Shown here: positions 24,643 through 33,959 of the stretch, in pieces
Layout of the letters: each line of letters begins with the position of its first letter
Numbering within the stretch: position 1 is the first letter of the stretch
Assembly (NCBI RefSeq): GCF_014843845.1
Contig: NZ_JHQS01000061.1
Coordinates: forward strand, 186,001-250,000
Length of the DNA stretch: 64,000 bases
Direction of reading: 5' to 3'
Source of the DNA: Mesorhizobium amorphae
GTDB lineage: Bacteria > Pseudomonadota > Alphaproteobacteria > Rhizobiales > Rhizobiaceae
Translations under genes and position numbers: made by a program
Notes under the pieces: model-generated
Databases searched by the model: none
Told to the model about the DNA's origin: nothing
Seen by the model: the letters and a program-made list of their open reading frames with translations, nothing else

Positions 24643-27510
24643 GTGGCGCATAATCCCTTGGTTTCAATCGTGGTTCCTGCGCACAACGCCGAGGTAACGC
24701 TGGCGCGCGCACTCGATTGCCTTCTCGATCAGGAAATAGTGGATTGGGAGGCGATCATCGTCGACGACGCCTCCACGGACCGCACCCCCGCGATCATCGC
24801 CGGTTATGTGGAGCGCGACGCCCGATTTCGGACGTTGAGCTCTTGCGCGTATAGCGCCGCCGGCGCGCGCAATAGCGGGATTTCGACAGCGCGCGGCCAC
24901 TGGCTCATGTTTCTGGATGCGGACGATTGGGTCGATGCCAGCTTCCTTGCGAAAATGCTGGCCGCACTGAAAACCGCTCCCGATGCAGCGGCCGCCTATT
25001 GCGGCTCTCGGCGCGTGATGCCCAACGGCGAACTCACCCCGTCGACCATCTCAACCGAGGTTGCGATCCAGCCCTTCGAAACATTCGCCCGCCGGTGCGC
25101 CATCCGCACTCACGCGCTGCTCGTCGACCGGGAGACAATTGTCGAGTTGGGCGGTTTCGATGTATCGCTGCGCACCTGCGAAGACTGGGATCTGTGGCAG
25201 CGCCTCGCACGTCTAGGCAAGAATTGGGTGATGGTCGACGAGCCGCTCGCCTTCTATCGGGCCAGCCCCAACTCGCTCACCCGTAATTCGACGCAGATGC
25301 TGGCAGATGCGGAAATCGTGATCGCCCGCGGCTTTTCTCCTGATCCCAGGGTCAAACACCCGGCATTGGCACACGCCAATGGAGCTATCGAGGCGAACGG
25401 CCGCACCGCTTCCGAAGCACTCGCGTGGTTCGCGTTGTGGAACGCCGCGTCGGATTGCGGCAGCGGCTCGCGCTCGATCGACCCGCAGTCCCTGCGCGCG
25501 CTCCCGGCAGGACGCAAGTGGGCGCGTGAGATCGCCAAGGTAGCCGTCGATGGCCTTATGGTAGGGAGCCTATCGGCGCCGGCGCAATTGGCTGCCAGGT
25601 GGGACAGGTTCAGCGGCTCCCTCACCGAGTTGATCATCGAACTCGGCAACGTCTGGGACAACTCCGTCGCGGCTCGCCGCGTCCAGTATCACCTTGAGCA
25701 AATGCTTCTTGAGGCCGACGATCTTGCCGCGCCGCGCAGGCTGGCGCGGACACTTGGAATTCGCGTCGACGCTCGCACTCCGACCTCGATCGAACTCCCG
25801 GAAGGCATCGATCAAATTTATGCCTATCTGATGATGGATGGCCAGATCGAGGCTGTCGTGCAGTTCGGCGCACTCGGGACAGTGACAAGGCGTCATTGGA
25901 TTGAAATGATCCAGAATGTCGTGCCCGCTGAGCGGCCTGTACGCCGGTCTGGTCGGGACAGCCACTTCGGCAAGCTCGCGCGATTGGCCGCGGAAGCGCG
26001 GGACCTGGTTCGGTCGAGCGCCGAGCCTATGGAACGTCCTCCGGCGTCGCGCCCTGCAAGGGCCGCGGATGGGCATGACAAGGATCGCACCTCGTTCTGG
26101 AATCGCTATTTCGCGACCGAGGATCCCTGGAACTACAGTTCGTCCTATGAGCAGGAAAAATACGAGCGGCAACTCGAAATTCTGCCTGCCGGTCCCATCG
26201 GACGGGCGCTTGAGCTGGCCTGCGCGGAGGGCCACTTCACGCGGCAGCTGGCGCCGCGAGTGGGCCGTTTGATCGCAACCGACATCTCCGCCATAGCCAT
26301 CGGGCGGGCGGAAGCGCGATGCAGCGACCAGCCGAATGTCGAGTTCGGCGTACTGGATTTCTCCGCGGATACGCTGCCGGGTGAGATGGATCTGATCTTC
26401 TGTTCGGAAGTGTTCTACTACCTGGACGATCTCGCCGAGTTGCGGCGCATCGCCAAAAAAGTCGTTGAGGCGTTGGCGCCTCGCGGCAGCTTCATCAGCG
26501 CACACGCATTCGTGCTGCGTGACAATCCTGAGAGGACGGGCTTCGACTGGAACACATTCGGTGCGCAAGCGATCTCGGAGACGCTGGCAGCGACCGACGG
26601 CCTCGTCCTCGAGCAATCGATCCAGACGGAGCTCTATCGCATAGACCGCTTCTGCCGCCTGTCACCAGGCGAGGTGGCGACGGAACCGATGATTGATCAT
26701 GTGCCAATCCGCGCGCGCATCGAAATGGGGGTCGCGCGAAAAGTCGTATGGGGTGGGGCACGGGCCTTGCGCCGCGACGTCGCACGCAGCGAGCGGCGGC
26801 AGCATATCCCGGTCCTCATGTATCACAGCGTCGCCGATCAAGGTCCGGCCGCGCTCGCCCGTTTTCGGTGCGCGCCCGCCCTATTCGGCAGCCAGATGGC
26901 ATGGCTGCGCGCCAATGGCTTTCACGCGATTGCGTCCGAGCAGCTGGAACGGTTCATCGCCAACGGTGAGCCTTTCGCTGGCCGCCCAGTGCTCATCACC
27001 TTCGATGACGGCTTCCAGAACTTTGCCGACCATGCCTGGCCGATCTTGCGCGCCAACGACCTGACCGCGGAAGTGTTCCTGGTGACGGACTTGGTGGGTA
27101 AAAGTGCGCAGTGGGACGCCGACAGCGGTCCGCCGACGCCGCTTATGGACGCCGGGACGGTGCGACGCCTCGCCGGCGAAGGTGCGTTCTTCGGCAGCCA
27201 TATGGCGACGCATCGCGCAATCGATGGTCTGTCGACCTCTGACCTGGCCGCCGAGCTCCTGCGCTCTCGCATGTTCGTCGAACGGTGGACCGGCCGGCCA
27301 ACCATGGCGTTCGCAGCACCCTTCTCCGTCACCGACCGACGGCTTGGCCGGCTTGCCAAGGAGTGCGGCTATCGGATCGGCTTCGGCGGCAGACACGGGC
27401 CGGCGGACCTCGATGGCGATCCCATCGACCTTCCGCGCATCGAGATTCGCGGGGATCGCTCGCTCGATGACTTTGTTGCCATTGTCGAGGCCGTGCTCGA
27501 AGAGCGGTGA
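24643..27510 (+). CDS. Trifunctional fusion: family 2 glycosyltransferase, NodS-like methyltransferase, polysaccharide deacetylase
   Basis: A 955-residue protein with three enzyme domains. Residues 6-225 form a GT-A glycosyltransferase (SIVVPAHN, VDDAS, FLDADDW, then ED at 180-181). Residues 484-675 form a SAM-dependent methyltransferase resembling NodS (DPWNYSSSYEQEKY, LELACAEGHFT at 523-533, EVFYYLDD). Residues 722-950 form a NodB/polysaccharide deacetylase domain (VLMYHSV, metal/catalytic Asp pair in TFDDG at 788-789, HMATH at 853-857). A 225-440 linker is helical. No membrane helix or signal peptide is seen, unlike NodC. The start is GTG 24643 with a weak GGG upstream. A role in building a modified surface glycan is inferred; the acceptor is unknown. 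Confidence 0.88.
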   Translation: MAHNPLVSIVVPAHNAEVTLARALDCLLDQEIVDWEAIIVDDASTDRTPAIIAGYVERDARFRTLSSCAYSAAGARNSGISTARGHWLMFLDADDWVDASFLAKMLAALKTAPDAAAAYCGSRRVMPNGELTPSTISTEVAIQPFETFARRCAIRTHALLVDRETIVELGGFDVSLRTCEDWDLWQRLARLGKNWVMVDEPLAFYRASPNSLTRNSTQMLADAEIVIARGFSPDPRVKHPALAHANGAIEANGRTASEALAWFALWNAASDCGSGSRSIDPQSLRALPAGRKWAREIAKVAVDGLMVGSLSAPAQLAARWDRFSGSLTELIIELGNVWDNSVAARRVQYHLEQMLLEADDLAAPRRLARTLGIRVDARTPTSIELPEGIDQIYAYLMMDGQIEAVVQFGALGTVTRRHWIEMIQNVVPAERPVRRSGRDSHFGKLARLAAEARDLVRSSAEPMERPPASRPARAADGHDKDRTSFWNRYFATEDPWNYSSSYEQEKYERQLEILPAGPIGRALELACAEGHFTRQLAPRVGRLIATDISAIAIGRAEARCSDQPNVEFGVLDFSADTLPGEMDLIFCSEVFYYLDDLAELRRIAKKVVEALAPRGSFISAHAFVLRDNPERTGFDWNTFGAQAISETLAATDGLVLEQSIQTELYRIDRFCRLSPGEVATEPMIDHVPIRARIEMGVARKVVWGGARALRRDVARSERRQHIPVLMYHSVADQGPAALARFRCAPALFGSQMAWLRANGFHAIASEQLERFIANGEPFAGRPVLITFDDGFQNFADHAWPILRANDLTAEVFLVTDLVGKSAQWDADSGPPTPLMDAGTVRRLAGEGAFFGSHMATHRAIDGLSTSDLAAELLRSRMFVERWTGRPTMAFAAPFSVTDRRLGRLAKECGYRIGFGGRHGPADLDGDPIDLPRIEIRGDRSLDDFVAIVEAVLEER

Positions 27511-27539
27511 ACTTGTCAGTGTCTCGACCAGACTGCCGC

Positions 27540-27717
27540 GATCACCGGATGTCACGCGGAGATCGACACGCGCCGTGCGACTGATCGAGCGGGCAAACGC
27601 CGATGTGGCCGCCGCCCGCAATGCGGGTGTTGGCGAGCGGCGCGATCCAACCTAATCGCGTTCGTCGATGCCGACGATCTCTGGGCGCCGATCAAGATCG
27701 AGCATCCGCTGGTTCCG
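27540..27717 (+). pseudogene. Frameshifted remnant of a family 2 glycosyltransferase
   Basis: Just after the fusion gene, one frame encodes ANADVAAARNAGVG and then stops. The neighbouring frame, from about 27649, continues LIAFVDADDLWAPIKIEHP. Together they reproduce the RN-G...DADDLW core of GT2 enzymes interrupted by a frameshift near 27645. No intact start or C-terminus exists. It is probably the leftover of a second glycosyltransferase gene. Confidence 0.7.
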
Positions 27718-27758
27718 CTTTTTGTTCGGTGTCCCGCCCGTTTACCCCGTTCCCAAGT

Positions 27759-28439
27759 CTATTGGGCGACTTGGGACACGGCTGACATCAGCTCCTGCGG
27801 GTTTGGCGCCCCAAACATGTATCGCCCACCCTCTGGAACCTCAGTGAAGCTCCAGCGGACGATCCCCTGCCGGTCCAGCAGGAACTGACCGACCAGTTGT
27901 CCGTGTCCCGTTGCCATCATCTGCTCGTCGGCTTCGGTAAGTTCGTAATGGTCCTTCTTGTCGAGGATTTCGCCGGCCGAGATAGGATCCATAGGACCGG
28001 GCAACTCGCTTGGTATGTCGACCAGCATATCCTTTACCGCTGCCATCGAGACCTTGTACGGCCAGTTCGTCTCGTTTTGGGTGAATTCGAGATTGGGCAG
28101 TCCAAAAGCACGATGTGAAGCGCGTTCAGGGTCGGAGGCCGCAAGCAGATTCGGCATCGGGTGGTAGCGGAAATAGAGACGCGCCCGTTCGATCGGCGTG
28201 TTGACGACAGTCAGGCTCTCCACGCCCTTTTCGCGCAGCTCCGGATCAAGTCGCGCCTGGGCTGCGATATGGCGCCGGCAAAACGCACAATGCAGACCTC
28301 GAAACAGGCCGACCAGCACCGGTTTTTGTCCGCGAAAGTCGTCAAGCGCGATCTTGCCTTCCTGGGTAATGGCGTCGAGTACCAAGTTTGGCGCACGGTC
28401 ACCCGGTTGAAGCGGTACCAAGTCACTACGCTCGGACAT
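27759..28439 (-). CDS. Peroxiredoxin-like thioredoxin-fold protein
   Basis: A 226-residue protein of the AhpC/TSA-like thioredoxin fold. The N-terminus (LQPGDRAPNLVLDAITQEGKIALDDFRG) is typical. The active-site region reads GLFRGLHCAFCRRH, so it has a CxxC pair where classical peroxiredoxins have a TxxC motif. GGAGG six bases before ATG 28439 fixes the start. It lies 18 bases after the stop of the large cyclase/AAA/TPR gene on the same strand, so the two are probably co-transcribed. A thiol-dependent reductase or peroxidase role is likely, but the substrate is unknown. Confidence 0.8.
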   Translation of the reverse strand: MSERSDLVPLQPGDRAPNLVLDAITQEGKIALDDFRGQKPVLVGLFRGLHCAFCRRHIAAQARLDPELREKGVESLTVVNTPIERARLYFRYHPMPNLLAASDPERASHRAFGLPNLEFTQNETNWPYKVSMAAVKDMLVDIPSELPGPMDPISAGEILDKKDHYELTEADEQMMATGHGQLVGQFLLDRQGIVRWSFTEVPEGGRYMFGAPNPQELMSAVSQVAQ

Positions 28440-28457
28440 TTCCAACCTCCAGCCCGG

Positions 28458-31400
28458 CTAGTCGAGAAAAGGCAGCACCACAAGCGCTTCCGGGTCGAGC
28501 CCGTGCTGGGCGCATATATCCTGCGCCAGGGAAAAGTAGCGTTCGGCCTCGGCCAGATTGTCGAGGTCGAGATTAAGCGTTGCAAGACCATCATAGCACG
28601 GAAACAGCAGTTGGGGCTCGCCCGTTTCGCGGGCCACGTCCAGTGCTTCGTGGAACAAACCAACCGCCAGTTCCGGACGGCCGTTGCACTGGTGGATCTG
28701 CCCAAGCACGATCAACGGCACCGGCAGGTGCTCGCGCTGGTCGAGCGCCCGGTCGATCTCGATCGCCTTCTCGGCAGCAGGCACGCCCTCCGTTGGACAG
28801 CGATCCGTGAAAGTACAACAAGCGACCGCCAGATTGGCGAGGAGGCGCGCCTGGAATCCCAGATCACCAATGTGGCGTGCCACTTCAAGACCGCGCCGAC
28901 AGACCTCCATCGCCTGTGTCGGATCGATGGTCGTGTAAAGCACGCCGAGATTGGTGTAGCCGCGGCAGGCCGCGCCCAGCAGACCGGCGGCTTCGGCCAA
29001 TTCAATGCTACGCTCAACCTGAAGCACGGCTTCACGGTTTCGCCCAAGGCGAGCCAGCGCAACAGCCTTGGTGTTGAGTGCCTCGGCGGTCACAAGAGTG
29101 GCATCACGTCCTACCTCGGAGACATGCTCCGTTGTCAGAGAGCGTACGCAATCCAGCGCTGCGTCTGCCCATTTTGCCGCGAGAGCGTGATCTCCGCTAC
29201 GGAACGCCTGTCGGCCACGTTCTTGCCAGAGATTCGCCTGCTCGATCGGGGCATCCGCTCCATCGAGGAGCGCTGTCGCTTCAGCATAGCGGGATTCTGC
29301 CTTGTCCCGCTTGCCGACGTCCCAGAGCAGCCGACCGATCTTCCGCAGAACTCGCGCCGACGCGACACGATTGGCTGACTCGCGGTATGCCTGCAACACT
29401 GTCTCGTAGTGGTGGTGCGCGATCTCGCGGCGGCCTAGCGGGCCGCTCAGATCGGCAATGCGCTCTGCAATTGCCAGTTTGAGCGGTGTTTGCCCGATCG
29501 CGCCCAGCGCTGTCAGTGCTCGCTCGTAGAAACGAAGGGCGTCGTCGTTGGCGTATATCATGCGAGCGCGATCGCCCGCCGCCTGCAGGTAATGCGCGCC
29601 CCTCTCCCGCTCGGCGCTCTGTGCGAAATGATGACCGAGCACGGTCAAATCCTCGAGCCGTTCCGGCTTGTCGCCACACAGTTGCTCCAAGGCAGCACCG
29701 ACCCGCCCGTGGATGTCGGTCCGGCGTTGCAGGAGCAGATTCTGGTAGATCACGTCCTGCAGCAATGTTTGCGTAAAGCGGTAGGTTTGCGACGAGACCG
29801 CGCCTGATCCGGCAACTTCCTCGATGATTTCCGCATCGCAAAGCAGTTCGCAGCCGGCTTCCAGTCGGGCGGGGTCGGCTGTCACGGTTTTCAGAAGTGT
29901 GGCATCGAAGCGCGGGCCGATTACCGCGGCTTCCTGGGCCAACCGGCGCACCTCTTGGGGCAGCCGGTCGACCCGAGCAAGCAACATTGCCTGGATAGTG
30001 GCGGGAATGCCGGTTGCGACTTCGCCTGCCACAGTCCGCCATCGCTGGCCCTCGCGCATCAGTACACCACGATCGATAAGGCCGCGAACGATCTCCTCTA
30101 CAAAAAGGGGGTTGCCGCCCGCGCGCTCGAGGATCTGGTCGAGAAGCCCGCCTGCGGAGTTTACCCAGCTCTCGCCGAAAAACGCCGCCAGCAGGCTGCG
30201 TCCATCATCACTGTTGAGCGGTGAAAGCCTAAGCGCTGTGTGACTGACCCGACTTGAGTCGAGCTGATCGTTGTCCGGCGCCGGACGATGCGTGACCAGC
30301 AACATCAACCGCGTGCGTTCCAACCTGTCCATCACGAAACGTAGTGCCTCGAGCGACACGGCGTCGGCCCAGTGCAGGTCTTCGACGACAATCAACAGCG
30401 GCGACAATGCAAGCCGCCGTTCGATGATTGTGCGGACTGCGTAGAGAATTTGCCGCCGCAGCTGCTCGGGCTCGACATGCTGCAAGGTGGCCTCGGGGTC
30501 GCCAAGGCCAAGCACATGGTAGAGCAAAGGCATCAGCCGCTTCGCCTCCTCGCCCTGCAGGCCGAGATCGTTAAGCAAGCCTGCGAGCTTCTCCCGCATT
30601 TCGTCCCCATTGTCGTTTTGCATCATCCCGGCAGCGCTGCGCACCACTGCGCCCAAGGCGCCGAATGATTGTTCGCCCAGCGGTGAGCACGTGGCCCGCC
30701 GCACGGCGACGCTGCGAAAACGATCCTCGTCGCCGACGCGGGCGACAAACTCCTTCACCAGCCGCGATTTCCCGATACCGGCTTCTCCGACGAGGCGGAC
30801 AAGTTGGGCTGAGCCGCCGCACGCCTGGTCAAGGCTCGCCAGCATTCTATTGAGCTCCGCATCACGACCTATCATCGGCGCGCTGAGGCCGAGTGCCTCG
30901 AGCCCGCGCGCTGCACGCGGCGCCGCAAGCGGTGCATCCAGCCGATGGACGAGCACACTGCCAGCCTTGCCGCGAAGCACGACATCACCCAGTGACTCGT
31001 AAGCGAAGGCATGCCGGGTCAGCCTGTGAGTGAGCTCGCCGACCAGCACCTCACCCGGTGCGGCCAGCGATTGCAGGCGTTGCGCCGTATTCACTGTGTC
31101 GCCGGTCACCGAATAGGATTTGGCGGTGCCGATGCCCAATCCGCCAGTAACGACCGGACCAGTGTTTATGCCGATGTGGAGCAACAGAGGCGTGCCGGAG
31201 TGGGGGGCGCTTTCGCCGAGCCGCGCCGTCCGGGCGATCATGTCGAGGGCGGCGCGAAGCGCACGTTCCGGATCGTCCTCGTGCGCGACCGGCGCACCGA
31301 ACAAAGCGAGCAGTGCATCGCCGATGAATTTGTCGACGAAACCACCAAAGTTTCGCACGGCCGCCGTCAATTCCTTGAACAGTTCGTTCTGCAGCGCTTG

Positions 31401-31757
31401 CATCACCTCGGGGTCGAGTTGCTCGCTGAGTGTCGTGAAGCCGCAAAGGTCGGCGAACAGAACCGTTACCGTCCGGCGATCGGCGTCAGAGACGGGATGC
31501 AGCCCATCTTCGCTTTCGATGTTCGCAAGCAGCGACGGAGTTCGAGAAGGCGGCACAATGGTCCGGCTTGGTGTCGGAGCAGGCCGTTCGACGGCTTTTG
31601 CGGGCGCACCGACGCTTGTCCCACATTTCGGACAGAATTCGAAATCAGGTGCGCAGGAGTAGCCGCAGCTGGCGCATGGCACGGGCTGGCGCCTGCCACA
31701 CCTCGGACAGAAAGCGAAACCGCCCTCAACCTCGAAACCGCAGCCCAAGCAGTCCAT
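28458..31757 (-). CDS. Zinc-ribbon / class III adenylate cyclase / AAA ATPase / TPR regulator
   Basis: A 1099-residue cytoplasmic signalling protein. Residues 3-45 hold two CxxC...CxxC zinc knuckles (C3/C6-C17/C20 and C28/C31-C42/C45). About 95-265 is a class III cyclase domain with metal Asp residues in LFADLCGF and KFIGDALLALF, the Lys of KFIGD, and VNTAQR. An AAA/STAND-type ATPase follows (Walker A GEAGIGKSR, Walker B LLIVVEDLHWAD), then a TPR-rich helical C-terminus from about 720. ATG 31757 is chosen because GAGG lies nine bases upstream and the zinc motif begins at once; GTG 31805 is possible. This architecture is frequent in rhizobia. The ligand is unknown. Confidence 0.88.
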   Translation of the reverse strand: MDCLGCGFEVEGGFAFCPRCGRRQPVPCASCGYSCAPDFEFCPKCGTSVGAPAKAVERPAPTPSRTIVPPSRTPSLLANIESEDGLHPVSDADRRTVTVLFADLCGFTTLSEQLDPEVMQALQNELFKELTAAVRNFGGFVDKFIGDALLALFGAPVAHEDDPERALRAALDMIARTARLGESAPHSGTPLLLHIGINTGPVVTGGLGIGTAKSYSVTGDTVNTAQRLQSLAAPGEVLVGELTHRLTRHAFAYESLGDVVLRGKAGSVLVHRLDAPLAAPRAARGLEALGLSAPMIGRDAELNRMLASLDQACGGSAQLVRLVGEAGIGKSRLVKEFVARVGDEDRFRSVAVRRATCSPLGEQSFGALGAVVRSAAGMMQNDNGDEMREKLAGLLNDLGLQGEEAKRLMPLLYHVLGLGDPEATLQHVEPEQLRRQILYAVRTIIERRLALSPLLIVVEDLHWADAVSLEALRFVMDRLERTRLMLLVTHRPAPDNDQLDSSRVSHTALRLSPLNSDDGRSLLAAFFGESWVNSAGGLLDQILERAGGNPLFVEEIVRGLIDRGVLMREGQRWRTVAGEVATGIPATIQAMLLARVDRLPQEVRRLAQEAAVIGPRFDATLLKTVTADPARLEAGCELLCDAEIIEEVAGSGAVSSQTYRFTQTLLQDVIYQNLLLQRRTDIHGRVGAALEQLCGDKPERLEDLTVLGHHFAQSAERERGAHYLQAAGDRARMIYANDDALRFYERALTALGAIGQTPLKLAIAERIADLSGPLGRREIAHHHYETVLQAYRESANRVASARVLRKIGRLLWDVGKRDKAESRYAEATALLDGADAPIEQANLWQERGRQAFRSGDHALAAKWADAALDCVRSLTTEHVSEVGRDATLVTAEALNTKAVALARLGRNREAVLQVERSIELAEAAGLLGAACRGYTNLGVLYTTIDPTQAMEVCRRGLEVARHIGDLGFQARLLANLAVACCTFTDRCPTEGVPAAEKAIEIDRALDQREHLPVPLIVLGQIHQCNGRPELAVGLFHEALDVARETGEPQLLFPCYDGLATLNLDLDNLAEAERYFSLAQDICAQHGLDPEALVVLPFLD

Positions 31758-31996
31758 CGAACAAGACCTCACCAGGGGCCGTGACGGCGTGATCTCGCTA
31801 CGCACCTCACGGCCGGGTATTCACACAAGGATGAACCGATAGCCGTCGACCAGCAAGCGGCAGCGCAAATGGGTAAGGAAGCGGCCGGACCAGACGCCAG
31901 AGGCTCACCGATAGATCGCCGTCGCTTGCGGTTGCGCACCAGAAAATCGACCTGAAACAAGGCCTGATGCGAGGCTCAGGTCGCCTTGATCTCTGC

Positions 31997-33361
31997 CTAG
32001 CCGATCTTGCGCCATCGGGCGTTTTCGCGAACCAGTTTCAGGTCGTCGGTCGTCTCGGCAAATGTCCGCAAACGGTATTGCCGGAGCAGGTCCGGGAAGA
32101 GCGCCCCTTCCGGCAGGCCGGCAAGCTGCTCGCGGACCGAGATCTTTTCATCGATGACACGGGCGCCCCAGGCATTTTCCCTTACCTGCAGCTCCGCAGC
32201 CAGATCGCGCTCTTCCGGCGTGTTTTCATCTAGCACAGCCAGCAGGATCGAGTGGAAAAGCGCTACATAACCAATCTGTCTCAGGCCGCCCACAACCCGC
32301 ACACGCGGCAATATGGCAAGGACGAGGAACATCAGGAACAAGTTCGGCAGCAGCACGCCGTCCAACAGTGCCTGCTTGAGATGCGGCCCCTCGAACGGGA
32401 TGGAAAGACCATGCGGTCTGTCAGGCTCGATCAACTGCCCGTTCTCGAGGACGAGCTTGCGCACGCGCTCCTCGCGGATGCCCCAGAAATGGGCCGTGGC
32501 GTTGGGCAGGAATCTGCCAAATGGGCTCGATGCGGCCTCTTGCAAGGCACGTTCGAGACGCTCGCGCTTTGCTGGCTCAAGGAGCAGCCTGGAAAGAAGG
32601 CTGCCGTCATATTCCAGATGCCGCGCCACGGCAGAAGCGGCGAGCCGATCATCGATGAAAACCGGCAGGGCCATGCCGGAGCGATCCCAATCGGCGACCA
32701 GATCCTCGTTGAGGGCTGTCAGCGCATCGGCGGCGGTTCCAAACATTTTGTCCTGGCTGGCAAGCAGTATGCCCAGCCAGCGGCTGGCATCCGTTTCGTC
32801 GCCCACCGCTTCGAGCGCGCGCTTGTTTAGGGTGACGGGACCGGCCGCGCAGGCGCTTTTTCGGCACAGTTTGTGGCGCCCCATGCCAAACAGATTGACC
32901 TTATCGTCGCCGACATCGAGCCATCCCGGCCCCTCCCGGCCAATTGTCTCCATGGTCATTGTCGTTCCCATGAAGCAGATGAAGGCCGACAGCCCGTTTT
33001 CGACCGCGCCGAGCCAGGCAAGCAGGAGGGCATCGAAGGTGATCCGGTCCATCAGAAGCAGGCAATGCAGGCCGGACTGAATCACCGGTCTGTGCTCGAA
33101 TTCTTCGAGGGCCTTGTCGATCTCTTCAGGTTGCATGATCACACCAAGGCGCTGATGCAGGACCTTGCGCAGGATCGAGCGGGCAGCGATCGCCGGGCCT
33201 GATGCAGGCCTTGCCACCGGCCGCCACAGATGGCGGGCGTAATCGGAAACCGGTGCGTTCCAGTTCTGCTCGATGTCACGCACGACTTCCGGGCAGAGCA
33301 GCGACAGCGCAGCCAGAATTTCCACCGGAGGCCTAGGGGTTGGGTCAAAGACGGCGGTCAT
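31997..33361 (-). CDS. Protein of unknown function (454 residues), translationally coupled to a GNAT gene
   Basis: I do not recognise this protein. It is 454 residues, largely helical, with a hydrophobic stretch at about 345-365 (LLPNLFLMFLVLAILP) and a less hydrophobic one at about 103-135. Notable segments are CFMGTTMTMETIGREGPGW, MGRHKLCRKSACAAGP (two cysteines) and the charged C-terminus LRTFAETTDDLKLVREN. Codon use is like that of its neighbours, so it is a real gene. Its ATG shares one base with the stop of the upstream GNAT acetyltransferase (TGATG), implying a joint function, possibly modification of this protein or its product. Confidence 0.75.
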   Translation of the reverse strand: MTAVFDPTPRPPVEILAALSLLCPEVVRDIEQNWNAPVSDYARHLWRPVARPASGPAIAARSILRKVLHQRLGVIMQPEEIDKALEEFEHRPVIQSGLHCLLLMDRITFDALLLAWLGAVENGLSAFICFMGTTMTMETIGREGPGWLDVGDDKVNLFGMGRHKLCRKSACAAGPVTLNKRALEAVGDETDASRWLGILLASQDKMFGTAADALTALNEDLVADWDRSGMALPVFIDDRLAASAVARHLEYDGSLLSRLLLEPAKRERLERALQEAASSPFGRFLPNATAHFWGIREERVRKLVLENGQLIEPDRPHGLSIPFEGPHLKQALLDGVLLPNLFLMFLVLAILPRVRVVGGLRQIGYVALFHSILLAVLDENTPEERDLAAELQVRENAWGARVIDEKISVREQLAGLPEGALFPDLLRQYRLRTFAETTDDLKLVRENARWRKIG

Positions 33362-33885
33362 CAGAACCGCAGCCGCGCCATGCTCAGGAGGTCGTGGTAC
33401 TGCCCGTCGGTAAAACCGGCCTTCACATGCCGGCCTTCGACCTCGAAGCCGTGGCTTGTGTAGAGACGGACGGCCGGTTCGTTGTCGGCATAGACGGTCA
33501 ATTCGACCCGCTTCAGGGCGCGCCAGTTGTCGGCCACGTCAAGCAGCGCGGCAAGTATGGCAGAGCCGACACCCCTGCCGACAAAGGCATCGTCAAGGCC
33601 GATATTGATCTCGCCGATATGCGAACGGCGTGGCGAACCCTGCACGACCAGGTTGCCATGGCCGACGACCTTGCCGTCCAGCTCGGCAACGATCCAGGTG
33701 GTTTCCTGGCCGGATTTGGCGATGCGCCGCTCCACCTGCTCCACCATCTCGAAGGGCATCCTGAGCGTGCCCCACCGGAAGCCCGGCATATTGAAGATTG
33801 CGCAAAGCGCCTCCGCATCGCTCGGCCGGACGGCCCGGAGCTGCGGCTGGATTTTCTCGGAGGATGGCGAGGTCGTGCTGGTCAT
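33361..33885 (-). CDS. GNAT-family N-acetyltransferase
   Basis: A 174-residue GNAT enzyme that would transfer an acetyl group from acetyl-CoA. It has the RPSDAEALCAIFN N-terminus, the INIGLDDAFVGRGVGSAIL acetyl-CoA loop (R/Q-x-x-G-x-G/A type: GRGVG), and the ELTVYADNEPAVRLYTSHGFEVEG segment of the family. ATG 33885 gives a normal N-terminus; the frame extends 13 codons further. It overlaps the following unknown gene by one base. The acceptor is unknown. Confidence 0.88.
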   Translation of the reverse strand: MTSTTSPSSEKIQPQLRAVRPSDAEALCAIFNMPGFRWGTLRMPFEMVEQVERRIAKSGQETTWIVAELDGKVVGHGNLVVQGSPRRSHIGEINIGLDDAFVGRGVGSAILAALLDVADNWRALKRVELTVYADNEPAVRLYTSHGFEVEGRHVKAGFTDGQYHDLLSMARLRF

Positions 33886-33959
33886 GGCGTTCCCGGCGAA
33901 GGCAATCGGTCCGGCACGATGCACCGGACGTCACCTGAAAATCCAGCCGTCTCTGCACC

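Noticed and set aside
28161..29378. 405-codon plus-strand open frame
   Set aside because: It overlaps two minus-strand genes with strong domain evidence and shows no family features.
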